This document shows positions 16,886-24,857 of a stretch of DNA of 64,000 nt, piece by piece. Within the stretch, counting starts at the first letter, position 1; each line of letters starts with the position of its first letter. The notes beneath the pieces were generated by a model. It made no database searches and was not told where the DNA came from. It saw only the letters and a program-made list of their open reading frames with translations. A program made the position numbers and the translations under genes. The stretch is from Actinomycetes bacterium (GTDB taxonomy: Bacteria; Actinomycetota; Acidimicrobiia; Acidimicrobiales; RAAP-2). The DNA lies in assembly GCA_021794655.1 (NCBI GenBank), contig JAJYQJ010000112.1, positions 1 through 64,000 on the forward strand, in the 5' to 3' direction.

Positions 16886-18101
16886 ACCCGCGACGATCCA
16901 ACCGGTCGCCGTCCTCGGGACCGGAATGACCGATATGTCAAGACGCGACATGTCCCCAGAAGTCATGGCCCATCAGGCCGTCCGTGAGGCACTCGCCGAC
17001 TCCGGAGTGGAGCCGGCCCGCCTCGGGCTCGTGATTTCGAGCAACGCTCTCGGAGGCCGGCTGTGCGACCAAGGGTGCGTTAGGGGCCAGTCGTGGCTTC
17101 GAAAGCTCGGCCTCGGCGAAGTGCCGATCATCAACGTCGACAACTCGTGTGCCGGCGGCACCTCTGGAGTGCACCTCGCCGCGATGGCAGCTCGCGCCTC
17201 GGGACAGCCGGTTCTCGTCGTCGGCACCGAGAAGATGTGGACCGGTGACAGAGCTGAAACCATCGCTGGGATCGAAGACGGACTTCCGAGCGAGTACAGA
17301 GCCGACATGAGAGCTCGCCTCGCTATCGACGGTAACCCCGCCGGTAGCCTCCTGATGGGCCTCAACGCCAACTGGGCGTCGCAGTATATGTCCGAGCGCG
17401 GCGCGACTATCGAACAGGTCGCCTCAGCGGCAGTCAAGGCGAGGAAGCTCGCCTCCTTGAACCCCCTCGCCCAGATCCAGCGCCCCGCGACGCTCGACGA
17501 GGTCTTGGGATCCCCGCAAGTCGCAGGAGTCCTCACCCGGCTCATGTGCAGCTCCTTCACCGACGGATCGGCCGCATTGGTCCTCGCCTCGACCGACTGT
17601 GACAGCGTCGAGACCGCCGCACTCGCGCGCTCACCCCGCATCGTCTCCTCCGTCGCCCACTCCGGCGACGGGTCGATCGACTACCACGATCGTCTCGCCG
17701 GTCTCGCCGCCGCCGCTTGGGAGGAGTTTGGATTCGGGCCGAGCGACGTCGATCTCGTCGAGCTCCACGACGCGACCAGCCCCGAAGAGCTCTACGCTTT
17801 GGAGTCGCTCGGATTCTTCTCCCCCGGCGAGGCCGGTCCCGCGACGTACGCCGGCAAGACCTGTATCGGCGGAGGTCGCACCGCCGTCAACACGAGCGGC
17901 GGCCTCGTCGGCCGCGGGCACCCGCTCGGCGCCACCGGAATCGCCCAGATCGTCGAAGTCGCCAACCAGATGAGAAGGCGGTGTGGGGATCGCCAGGTCC
18001 CAAACCCGCGGATCGGCGTCACCGTGAACACCGGGGGGATAATTGAAGGTGACGCAGCATACGTCGGTATCCACGCACTCGCAGCCGGAGCCTCGCGTTG
18101 A
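16878..18101 (+). CDS. Thiolase-superfamily acyl-CoA acyltransferase (SCP-x/lipid-transfer type)
   Basis: A 407-residue protein with the thiolase fold. The nucleophile lies in VDNSCAGGTSGVH, the HDA motif in VELHDATSPEE and the C-terminal GLVGRGHPLGATG loop carries the conserved histidine. The second-half NTGG sequence replaces the classic CxG cysteine loop, as in SCP2-like thiolases involved in sterol or branched-chain degradation. The ATG at 16878 overlaps the LLM gene end. A short GCCCG-GAGT-CGGGC hairpin at 18112-18125 follows the stop. Confidence 0.85.
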   Translation: MPRPATIQPVAVLGTGMTDMSRRDMSPEVMAHQAVREALADSGVEPARLGLVISSNALGGRLCDQGCVRGQSWLRKLGLGEVPIINVDNSCAGGTSGVHLAAMAARASGQPVLVVGTEKMWTGDRAETIAGIEDGLPSEYRADMRARLAIDGNPAGSLLMGLNANWASQYMSERGATIEQVASAAVKARKLASLNPLAQIQRPATLDEVLGSPQVAGVLTRLMCSSFTDGSAALVLASTDCDSVETAALARSPRIVSSVAHSGDGSIDYHDRLAGLAAAAWEEFGFGPSDVDLVELHDATSPEELYALESLGFFSPGEAGPATYAGKTCIGGGRTAVNTSGGLVGRGHPLGATGIAQIVEVANQMRRRCGDRQVPNPRIGVTVNTGGIIEGDAAYVGIHALAAGASR

Positions 18102-18191
18102 CCGCTATTCTGCCCGGAGTCGGGCGGAGCCGCGTATAGTGTCCTCTGCCGACGCGTCCCGCCGCCGACGTCCAGGCTCTCTTCGCGGGCC

Positions 18192-18245
18192 TAATTGCAT
18201 AACTGTAATTGCCTAATCGTGATTGTAATTGCCTAATTGCCTAAT
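18192..18245. repeat. Four TAATTGC repeats upstream of fabH
   Basis: TAATTGC occurs at 18192, 18206, 18226 and 18234, and the longer unit GTAATTGCCTAAT at 18205-18217 and 18225-18237, exactly 20 bp apart (two helical turns). The array ends about 27 bases before the fabH start and is strikingly AT-rich for this region. It is likely a regulator-binding array or part of the promoter. Confidence 0.6.
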
Positions 18246-18271
18246 CTTGGAGAGGAGCCCGGTGGTGCAAC

Positions 18272-19201
18272 GTGAGTAGAGGAGTAGTCGTCAAGGGTTG
18301 GGGAATCGGACTCCCCGAGAAAGTTGTGACCAACGACGATCTCACCGCGACGCTCGACACGAGCGACGAGTGGATCTCTCAGCGAACCGGGATCCGTGAA
18401 CGCCGGATCGGTGGTACTACCTCGAGCCTCGCCATCGAAGCCGGTCGGCGTGCAATTGAAAGCGCGGGCCTCCTAGCCGCCGACATCAGCACCGTCGTCC
18501 TCGCAACGACGACCCCGGACGCGATCGTCCCCGGTACCGCCGCGACCGTTCAAGACGGGCTCGGCATCGTCGGGGGGGCTTTCGACGTCAACGCCGCCTG
18601 TTCGGGATTCGTCTACGGACTCGTCGTAGCCGCCGGACTCGCCGCCGTAGGTTCTGGCCGTGTCCTCCTCATCGGCTCCGACACCTTGAGCCGGATAACC
18701 GACTGGGACGATCGCACGATCGCCGTCTTAGTCGGCGACGGCGCCGGCGCCGTCGTATTGGAGCCAGTTGAAGGACCCGGCGCCCTCTTGAGCTGGAATT
18801 TGAACGCCGATGGATCACTGCGCCATCTCTTGAAGTGCGACCACGGAGGGTATCTCTACATGGACGGCAAGGAGATCTTCCGCCGCGCGGTGAGAATGGT
18901 CGTCGAATCCGCCCAACAAGCGTTGGACGACGCGAACATAAAAGCCGGCGACGTCGACATGCTCATTCCCCATCAGGCCAACCTGCGAATCATCCAAGCC
19001 GCCTGCCAGCGCCTCGGGATTCCAGAAGAGCGTACCGCCGTCGTCATCGACCGATACGGCAACACCTCTTCTGCCTCCATACCTCTCGCGCTCGACGACG
19101 CTCTCAAGACAGGTAACATAAAAGACGGCTCCACGCTGTTGTTGACTGGGTTCGGGGGTGGAATGACATGGGCCTCCGCTGTGCTGAAATGGGGTCGGTG
19201 A
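18272..19201 (+). CDS. fabH: 3-oxoacyl-ACP synthase III (KAS III)
   Basis: A 309-residue KAS III condensing an acyl-CoA starter with malonyl-ACP to begin fatty acid synthesis. The catalytic triad is C110 in VNAACSGF, H234 in IPHQAN and N264 in RYGNTSSASIP; GFGGGMTWASAVLKW is the usual C-terminus. The GTG at 18272 is preceded by GAGAGGAG. No fabD, acpP or fabF follows, so it is not the canonical fab cluster and could use an unusual starter. Slightly short for the family (about 310-340). Confidence 0.92.
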   Translation: MSRGVVVKGWGIGLPEKVVTNDDLTATLDTSDEWISQRTGIRERRIGGTTSSLAIEAGRRAIESAGLLAADISTVVLATTTPDAIVPGTAATVQDGLGIVGGAFDVNAACSGFVYGLVVAAGLAAVGSGRVLLIGSDTLSRITDWDDRTIAVLVGDGAGAVVLEPVEGPGALLSWNLNADGSLRHLLKCDHGGYLYMDGKEIFRRAVRMVVESAQQALDDANIKAGDVDMLIPHQANLRIIQAACQRLGIPEERTAVVIDRYGNTSSASIPLALDDALKTGNIKDGSTLLLTGFGGGMTWASAVLKWGR

Positions 19202-19294
19202 CGAGATTGCGAGCGCAGGCCCCCGGCTTCAGCCTCGGTGGACCGGGGTCGCCAGCTGCTTTCAGGGACGGAGTGTTTATGGACGGTCACGGCT

Positions 19295-20176
19295 ATGAGT
19301 GAGACCCTCGTCGTCCTCGCCGCCGGCAGGGCCCGCCGATACGGCGGGTGCAAGCCGCTCGCTCCAGTCGGCCCCTCCGGTGAACCCGTACTCGACCTCC
19401 TCGCCAGCGACGCCCTCGCCGCCGGGTTCTCCAGGATCGTCGTCGTCGTCGGCCCCGTCACCGGCGCGGCCATTCGTTACCACGTCCAACGATGCTGGCC
19501 GGACTCCGTCGACGTCGGGTTCGCCACCCAACAGACGCCGCTCGGCACCGTCCACGCGGTGCTCGCCGCTGCGGGTCACCTCGACCCAGGGCGCGCGTTT
19601 GCCGTCGCGAACGCCGACGACCTCTACGGCGTCGCCGCGTTCGAGGTCATCGTCGACCACCTCGAACACGAAGATCCATCCAACGCGTTGGTCGGGTTTC
19701 CAATCCACGCCGTGATGCTCGGAGACTCCCCGGTCACAAGAGGCATATGTGAAGTCGGAGACGACGGTTACTTGATCTCTATCTCAGAACGTCGCGAGGT
19801 CTTCACCCTCGGTCCCGGGCTCGGCTACGCCTCAAAGGACGGTCTCGACCCCGTCGAGATCGATCCCGACGCCCTCGTCTCGATGAACCTCTGGGCGTTC
19901 AACGAAGAGATGTGGGACGTACTCGGTGACGCGATGCTGAGATCGAGCGACGCCTCCCAAGACGCCGAAGTTCTCCTCCCCGACGTCGTCGCGAAGCAAC
20001 TCGAATTAGGGGCGTCGGGGCGCGGATCTTCTGCGACGAAGTTCAAGGTTCTGCGCACCGACTCGACGTGCGTCGGCGTCACGCACCCCGGCGACCTCGC
20101 GCTCGTGCAAGACGAGATCGCCCGCATGGTCGCCAACGGCGACAGGCCCGCCGAACTCTGGCGCCGGTCTGGCTGA
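19295..20176 (+). CDS. Sugar-nucleotide-type nucleotidyltransferase (MobA/RfbA-like fold)
   Basis: A 293-residue protein with the nucleotidyltransferase signature LVVLAAGRARRYGGCKPLAP at the start (glycine-rich loop and lysine) and the metal-site NADDLYG at about 105. It should transfer an NMP to a phosphorylated sugar or cofactor, but the acceptor cannot be told from sequence. The ATG at 19295 starts directly with the first strand; an in-frame upstream ATG would add 19 residues unlike the family. It lies between fabH and the CDF transporter on the same strand. Confidence 0.8.
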   Translation: MSETLVVLAAGRARRYGGCKPLAPVGPSGEPVLDLLASDALAAGFSRIVVVVGPVTGAAIRYHVQRCWPDSVDVGFATQQTPLGTVHAVLAAAGHLDPGRAFAVANADDLYGVAAFEVIVDHLEHEDPSNALVGFPIHAVMLGDSPVTRGICEVGDDGYLISISERREVFTLGPGLGYASKDGLDPVEIDPDALVSMNLWAFNEEMWDVLGDAMLRSSDASQDAEVLLPDVVAKQLELGASGRGSSATKFKVLRTDSTCVGVTHPGDLALVQDEIARMVANGDRPAELWRRSG

Positions 20177-20204
20177 ACGAGAGCCCTGCCGTGGTGATCA
20201 GCTG

Positions 20205-21185
20205 ATGTCGCGCACTACGAAGCTGATCGTCGCCCTCTGCATAAACGCTCTTCTCGTCGTCATCGAAGTGTCCGCGGGAATCTTCTCGCACTCCAGCGCC
20301 CTCGTCGCCGACGCCGGACACAACCTCACCGACGTCGCCGCGCTCGGTCTATCCCTCCTCGCCCTCAGATGGGCCCTGCGACCAAGGAGCGAAGAGCGAT
20401 CGTTCGGAAATCATCGGGGCACGATTCTCTCCGCACTCGCCAGCTCCGCAATACTCGGGCTCGTCGGTATCGGCGTCATCGTAGACGGTGCGCGCGTCCT
20501 CGCCAACCCCCACGCGGTGAACGCCGGCGTCGTCGTCGCCGTCGCCGCCGTCTCCGCCTTCGCAAACCTCATCGCCGCGTTGCTCTTGAGAGACAAGAGT
20601 CGTGACTTGAACCTCAGGACCTCCTTTGTACACATGGGGGCCGACGTCGTATCTTCCACCGTCGTTCTCGTATCCGGCGCCGTCATCTTGGTCGCCCACG
20701 GGGGAGCATGGAACAAGCTCGACCCCATCGCATCGATCGTCATCGCGATTCTAATCGTCATCGAGTCAGTCCGGCTCTCCAAAGAAAGCGTCGACGTCCT
20801 CCTCGAGTCAACCCCCTCCGACGTCGACCTCGGCGCGCTCCGTGAAGTGATCACCTCCGTCCCGAGCGTCCTCGAGGTCCACGACCTCCACGTATGGAGC
20901 CTCTCGAGCGAGTTGAGAGCGCTCTCAGCTCACTTGGTCCTCGGCGGCCACCCCACCCTCGAAGACGCTCAAGCCATCGGAGGCGCCGTGCGCTCTCGCA
21001 TCACTACATCCTTTAACATCGCCCACACGACGTTCGAACTCGAGTGCGAGCGATGTGTCGACGACGACGATCCATGCACGATTCTCGACCCCCCCATCGA
21101 CTCCGCCTCGGTCGTCGACCCGGGTCTCGTCGTGAAGAGCGAGACGCCGCACTCGCCGGTCCTTCCTTCATCGCAGGCGCTCTGA
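20205..21185 (+). CDS. Cation diffusion facilitator metal exporter (CzcD/ZitB type)
   Basis: A 326-residue membrane protein with six helices. Metal-site residues are in ADAGHNLTD (helix 2, H39 and D43) and HMGADVVSS (helix 5). The cytoplasmic domain includes VLEVHDLHVWSLSSELRALSAHL, typical of zinc/cobalt CDF proteins. It exports divalent metal by proton antiport. The C-terminal tail (CERCVDDDDPCTILDPP) has extra cysteines and acids that may bind metal. Start ATG at 20205. Confidence 0.92.
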   Translation: MSRTTKLIVALCINALLVVIEVSAGIFSHSSALVADAGHNLTDVAALGLSLLALRWALRPRSEERSFGNHRGTILSALASSAILGLVGIGVIVDGARVLANPHAVNAGVVVAVAAVSAFANLIAALLLRDKSRDLNLRTSFVHMGADVVSSTVVLVSGAVILVAHGGAWNKLDPIASIVIAILIVIESVRLSKESVDVLLESTPSDVDLGALREVITSVPSVLEVHDLHVWSLSSELRALSAHLVLGGHPTLEDAQAIGGAVRSRITTSFNIAHTTFELECERCVDDDDPCTILDPPIDSASVVDPGLVVKSETPHSPVLPSSQAL

Positions 21186-21227
21186 GCACCCGCCAAGTAC
21201 CTGCATCCGCTCCCTCGATCCGCTCCG

Positions 21228-21322
21228 CCCGAACGCGACATAGCCCGAACGCGGAGTAACCCGAAACGCGACGCAACCCGAACGCGGAGTAACCCCAAAC
21301 GCGACGCAACCCCGAGTAACCG
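21228..21322. repeat. Tandem repeat, 16-17 bp unit, about five copies
   Basis: Alternating units CCCGAACGCGGAGTAA (16) and CCCGAAACGCGACGCAA (17) follow each other directly after the CDF gene, ending in a partial copy CCCCGAGTAACC. Copies differ by one to four bases. The 21186-21882 gap contains no convincing gene; other contents are the two following entries and an inverted repeat CCTTAGC/GCTAAGG at 21582-21610. Confidence 0.75.
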
Positions 21323-21639
21323 TTCGGCCTGAGCCTCCCGTGCTTCTCGGGGCCACGTCATCGACGGCCTGTCCGGCGGGACCTCAGGCGTGTCGGACAC
21401 CCTCTGATCCAGCGCTAAGCTGAGCAGGTTCCAGGGAATCCGCCCAACCCTTTCGCGGGCCGTCTGAGCCGGGCCACCTATCCGCCACCACAAAGGACTC
21501 GATTGAGCCTCTTGCCATCCCTTTGGAACTCCATAAGGTGATCCATCAGTCTATGTGACACGAGTTGGTATCCCGACCTTTCCTTAGCCTGCGCCTCGCC
21601 TAAGCTAAGGTCAATAGGGTTTGAGGAAATCCAGAGGTT

Positions 21640-21700
21640 CTACCCACAAAAGACGCGTTAGTCCACAGAAGATCTGGATTTATCCCCAGCTCTTTCCACA
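21640..21700 (+). other. Cluster of DnaA-box-like nonamers
   Basis: Four nonamers resembling TTATCCACA occur within 61 bp: CTACCCACA (21640), TAGTCCACA (21659), TTATCCCCA (21680, one mismatch) and CTTTCCACA (21692). All are in the same orientation. No dnaA, dnaN, gyrB or rnpA gene is in the window, so this is not an obvious chromosomal origin. It could be a DnaA-titrating or regulatory site, or chance. Confidence 0.3.
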
Positions 21701-21714
21701 AGATCGACCAGGCC

Positions 21715-21758
21715 GGCTGGGCTCGTTGGAGTGGCTGGGCTCGTTGGAGTGGCTGGGC
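21715..21758. repeat. 18-bp tandem repeat, 2.4 copies
   Basis: GGCTGGGCTCGTTGGAGT is present twice without mismatch (21715-21732 and 21733-21750), followed by a partial GGCTGGGC. It lies 125 bases before the GH43-like gene in noncoding sequence. Confidence 0.75.
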
Positions 21759-21882
21759 GGGCGGGCGGTCCACGCCTTGGTCCGCGGGCGGACTCCTGCG
21801 AACGAGACGTTAGAGGTCGATCCAAGTTCACACGCGATATGAGCGATACCTGCGACACGAGGAGATCTAGAATCGTGGCGTC

Positions 21883-23058
21883 TTGCATAGGCAGTTGAGC
21901 ACACCGGCCTCGAGAAAGGCGTTTGGCGCCCGCACGACCGGCACTCTCGTAGTTGGCGTCGTCGGGGTCGTAGTCGTCGTGCTCGCGTACTTGGTCGTAG
22001 GTCACCTCCTTTCGTGGCCGCTCGCTTCTGCGAGCACGTCAAATAATTCGTCGACGACCAATCGCGCACGCATCGAGCAGGTCGGGAGAGCGACCGCGTC
22101 GGCTTACCGCAGATACGTCGTCCGCTACTACGAGCCGAGACCGACGACGCACCCACTCGCCCCGGCGCGGATAGTTGGACTCGGTAGGAACGCTCCAGAT
22201 CCGTTCGTGTTCGTTGAACGCGACCGTTACTATCTCTACACGAGCCAAGGAAACCTCGTGAACAATAACGTTCCGGTTCAGTCCTCGACGACGCTCGGTA
22301 GGTGGGGACCCGTTACAGACGCTCTCCCGGTGTTGCCGAATTGGGTGCTGCCAGGCTATACATGGGCACCGGACGTCGCTAAGTTCGGCAGTTCGTACGT
22401 CTTGTACTTCACCGCCGCCGTACGCGGGAGCAGTCCGTCGATGGAGTGTATCGGAGCCGCTGCGGGCAAGTCGCCGACGGGTCCGTTCGTTGCGCAGCAA
22501 GCTCCGTTCATCTGTCAGAAGTCACACTTCGGGTCGATAGATCCGAGAACCTTCACGACGTCCAAGGGGACCGTGTATATGATCTGGAAGTCCGACGACA
22601 ACGCCGACGTGAACGGGACACAGCTGACAGGGATATACGCGCAGCTCTTGAGTGCGAACGGGCTTGAACTTATCGGCTCCCCCAAGAAGATCTTCGCACC
22701 CGACGAACCGTGGCAGGGAAGAATTGTCGAGGCGCCAGATCTCGTGCAAGTCGGAAACGCGTTCTGGCTGTTCTACTCGGGTAACTGGTTCAATCAGCCC
22801 TACTACGCGATCGGTGTCGCACGATGCTCTGGGCCGGTCGGACCCTGCCACGACACCTCGCCGACACCGTGGCTCGCGTCGAACCTTCAAGGGGCGGGTC
22901 CTGGTGAAGAGTCGTTGTTCAGCGACGCAAACGGCGTATGGATGCTCTACTCCCCTTTCAGGTCTACTCGTCCGTCACCGGATCCACCACCGAGGCCGAT
23001 CGCGATGGTTAGGGTGGGGTTCGGCGCGGGCGGACCATACGTCGCGTCGACGAAGTGA
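21883..23058 (+). CDS. Membrane-anchored GH43/GH32-like glycosidase
   Basis: A 391-residue protein with one N-terminal transmembrane segment (about 20-50) and an extracytoplasmic five-bladed beta-propeller. Acidic residues expected of GH43 enzymes are visible: NAPDPFVFV (base), SIDPRTFTT (pKa modulator) and RIVEAPDLV (acid). Likely substrates are arabinans or related cell-wall glycans. The start is TTG at 21883, with another TTG four codons later. Two cysteine pairs in the propeller suggest an oxidised extracellular location. Confidence 0.78.
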   Translation: MHRQLSTPASRKAFGARTTGTLVVGVVGVVVVVLAYLVVGHLLSWPLASASTSNNSSTTNRARIEQVGRATASAYRRYVVRYYEPRPTTHPLAPARIVGLGRNAPDPFVFVERDRYYLYTSQGNLVNNNVPVQSSTTLGRWGPVTDALPVLPNWVLPGYTWAPDVAKFGSSYVLYFTAAVRGSSPSMECIGAAAGKSPTGPFVAQQAPFICQKSHFGSIDPRTFTTSKGTVYMIWKSDDNADVNGTQLTGIYAQLLSANGLELIGSPKKIFAPDEPWQGRIVEAPDLVQVGNAFWLFYSGNWFNQPYYAIGVARCSGPVGPCHDTSPTPWLASNLQGAGPGEESLFSDANGVWMLYSPFRSTRPSPDPPPRPIAMVRVGFGAGGPYVASTK

Positions 23059-23129
23059 GGACCTCGGGGACCGAACCCGATCAGCGCGGAGCAAGATGGT
23101 CGTTTAGCCTGGGAGCGAGGTGATGACGC

Positions 23130-24803
23130 GTGAGCGGCCCGAAACGAACGCGATCGTGGTGGGGTTGGGGGTACGATGAAGACTCCCTGAGTAAACGAGA
23201 GATCGACTCGTTAGCTCGAATGCTCGCGGGAAGTTTTCAAGGTTGGTCGCCGAGGCGGATAGATCCGCCGGCACCGGCAGATCTATCGTTGCCATCCTCA
23301 CGTCTCCACGCGCCGTCCTCGCTGGAGACGATCGTCTCAAGCAGTCCAAGAGACAGAGCGTCTCATGCCTACGGGTGCTCTTATCGAGACGTCGTCCGGG
23401 CGTTGCGAGGCCAGATCGATCACCCCCCCGACCTCGTCGCGCGCCCGACATCTGAACGAGACGTCGAAGCGATACTGGACTGGTGCGCTACGGACGGCAT
23501 AGCCGTCGTCCCCTACGGAGGTGGAACGAGTGTCGTAGGCGGCGTAGAACCCGACGTCGGTGACGCCTATCGCGGCACCGTCACCTTGGACTTGGAACGA
23601 TTAGGGCGGGTCGTAGAGGTCGACGAACTCTCACGGGCCGCCCGGATACAAGGTGGCGCGCTCGGTCCTTCAATTGAAGAAGCCCTGCGGCCGATCGGAA
23701 TGACCCTGAGGCACTTTCCCCAGAGTTTCGAGTGCTCGACTCTCGGCGGGTGGATAGCGACGCGCGCGGCGGGTCATTTTGCGACCGGCCCGACCCACAT
23801 CGACGATCTCGTCGAATCGCTGAGAGTGGTCACGCCCGTCGGAGTTCTAGAGACGAGAAGGCTTCCGGCGTCGGGCGCAGGACCTTCTCCCGACGGGCTC
23901 TTCATAGGATCTGAAGGAATCCTCGGGGTAATCACGGAGGCGTGGGTGCGGGTAAGAGAGCGCCCGACTTGGAGGTCGGGTGGCGCAGTCAAGTTCGCCT
24001 CCTTCGACTCCGGCGTCGCGGCGGTCAGAGCGTTGTCTCAGTCCGGGTTGGAGCCTTCGAACTGCCGGTTGATCGACCCGGTCGAGGCGATGGTGAGCGG
24101 GACCGGCGACGGGAGCGCCGCGATCTTGGTCGTAGGTTTCGAATCCGCCGACCACCCAGTCGAACCTCTAACGGATCGCGCGTTGGAGATTGTTCAAGAC
24201 CACGGTGGGTTACCGAGCGGGTCGTGGGGATCTCGAAGTGCACAAGCGCCCGGCGGCGACGGTTCCAATACTGCATCCGACGAGCGTGACGAAGTACAAC
24301 GATGGAAGAAGAGCTTCCTTCGCGCTCCGTACCTGCGCGACGCGATGGTCCGTTTGGGGACGATCACAGAAACGTTCGAGACCGCCGTCACGTGGGAGCG
24401 TTTCGACGAGCTCTACGACGCGGTCGTCTCCGCTGTTACGAACGGACTCGACGAAGCTCAGGTCGTCGCAGGCTTCGTAACGTGTCGGTTCACGCACGTT
24501 TATCCAGACGGACCGGCCGTCTACTTTACCGTCATCGGACCCGCGACACGGGGCGCCGAGTTGGAGCAGTGGGACCTGATCAAGGCCGCCGCGGCAGATG
24601 CGGTGCTCGCCTCAGGGGGGACGATCACACACCATCACAGTGTCGGCAGGGATCATCTTCCCTGGTACGATCAGCAACGCCCCGAGTTGTTCGCGTCGTC
24701 GTTGCGTGCCGTCAAGGACGTCCTCGACCCGACGGGCGTGTGCAACCCCGGGGTCCTCCTCCCGACGCCGACGCGCGCTATCGGCAGTGGTCTCCAGGTG
24801 TGA
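23130..24803 (+). CDS. FAD-binding oxidase, alkyl-dihydroxyacetonephosphate synthase-like
   Basis: A 557-residue PCMH-type flavoprotein. FAD-binding elements are RPTSERDVEAILDWC, VPYGGGTSVVGGVEP and LGGWIATRAAGHFATGPTHI; RHFPQSFECSTLGG is close to AGPS. The C-terminal HHHSVGRDHLPW contains the histidine cluster of AGPS active sites. In eukaryotes the enzyme makes ether lipids; bacterial relatives are poorly characterised and may be D-lactate-type oxidases. Start GTG at 23130; it follows the GH43-like gene by 71 bases. Confidence 0.85.
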   Translation: MSGPKRTRSWWGWGYDEDSLSKREIDSLARMLAGSFQGWSPRRIDPPAPADLSLPSSRLHAPSSLETIVSSSPRDRASHAYGCSYRDVVRALRGQIDHPPDLVARPTSERDVEAILDWCATDGIAVVPYGGGTSVVGGVEPDVGDAYRGTVTLDLERLGRVVEVDELSRAARIQGGALGPSIEEALRPIGMTLRHFPQSFECSTLGGWIATRAAGHFATGPTHIDDLVESLRVVTPVGVLETRRLPASGAGPSPDGLFIGSEGILGVITEAWVRVRERPTWRSGGAVKFASFDSGVAAVRALSQSGLEPSNCRLIDPVEAMVSGTGDGSAAILVVGFESADHPVEPLTDRALEIVQDHGGLPSGSWGSRSAQAPGGDGSNTASDERDEVQRWKKSFLRAPYLRDAMVRLGTITETFETAVTWERFDELYDAVVSAVTNGLDEAQVVAGFVTCRFTHVYPDGPAVYFTVIGPATRGAELEQWDLIKAAAADAVLASGGTITHHHSVGRDHLPWYDQQRPELFASSLRAVKDVLDPTGVCNPGVLLPTPTRAIGSGLQV

Positions 24804-24857
24804 CAGGGCTAGCTCGACCCCATGGCTAAAGCCGGCGGCTTGCGCTCGCCGTTTTCG

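Noticed and set aside
21228-21322. CRISPR array
   Set aside because: Units are 16-17 bp, directly adjacent, with no unique spacers and no cas genes.
21640-21700. Chromosomal replication origin
   Set aside because: Only loose DnaA-box matches and no dnaA, dnaN or related genes nearby; kept only as a weak site cluster.
21621-21842. 73-codon plus-strand frame in the repeat-rich gap
   Set aside because: It translates the 18-bp repeat, has no ribosome site and no recognisable domain.
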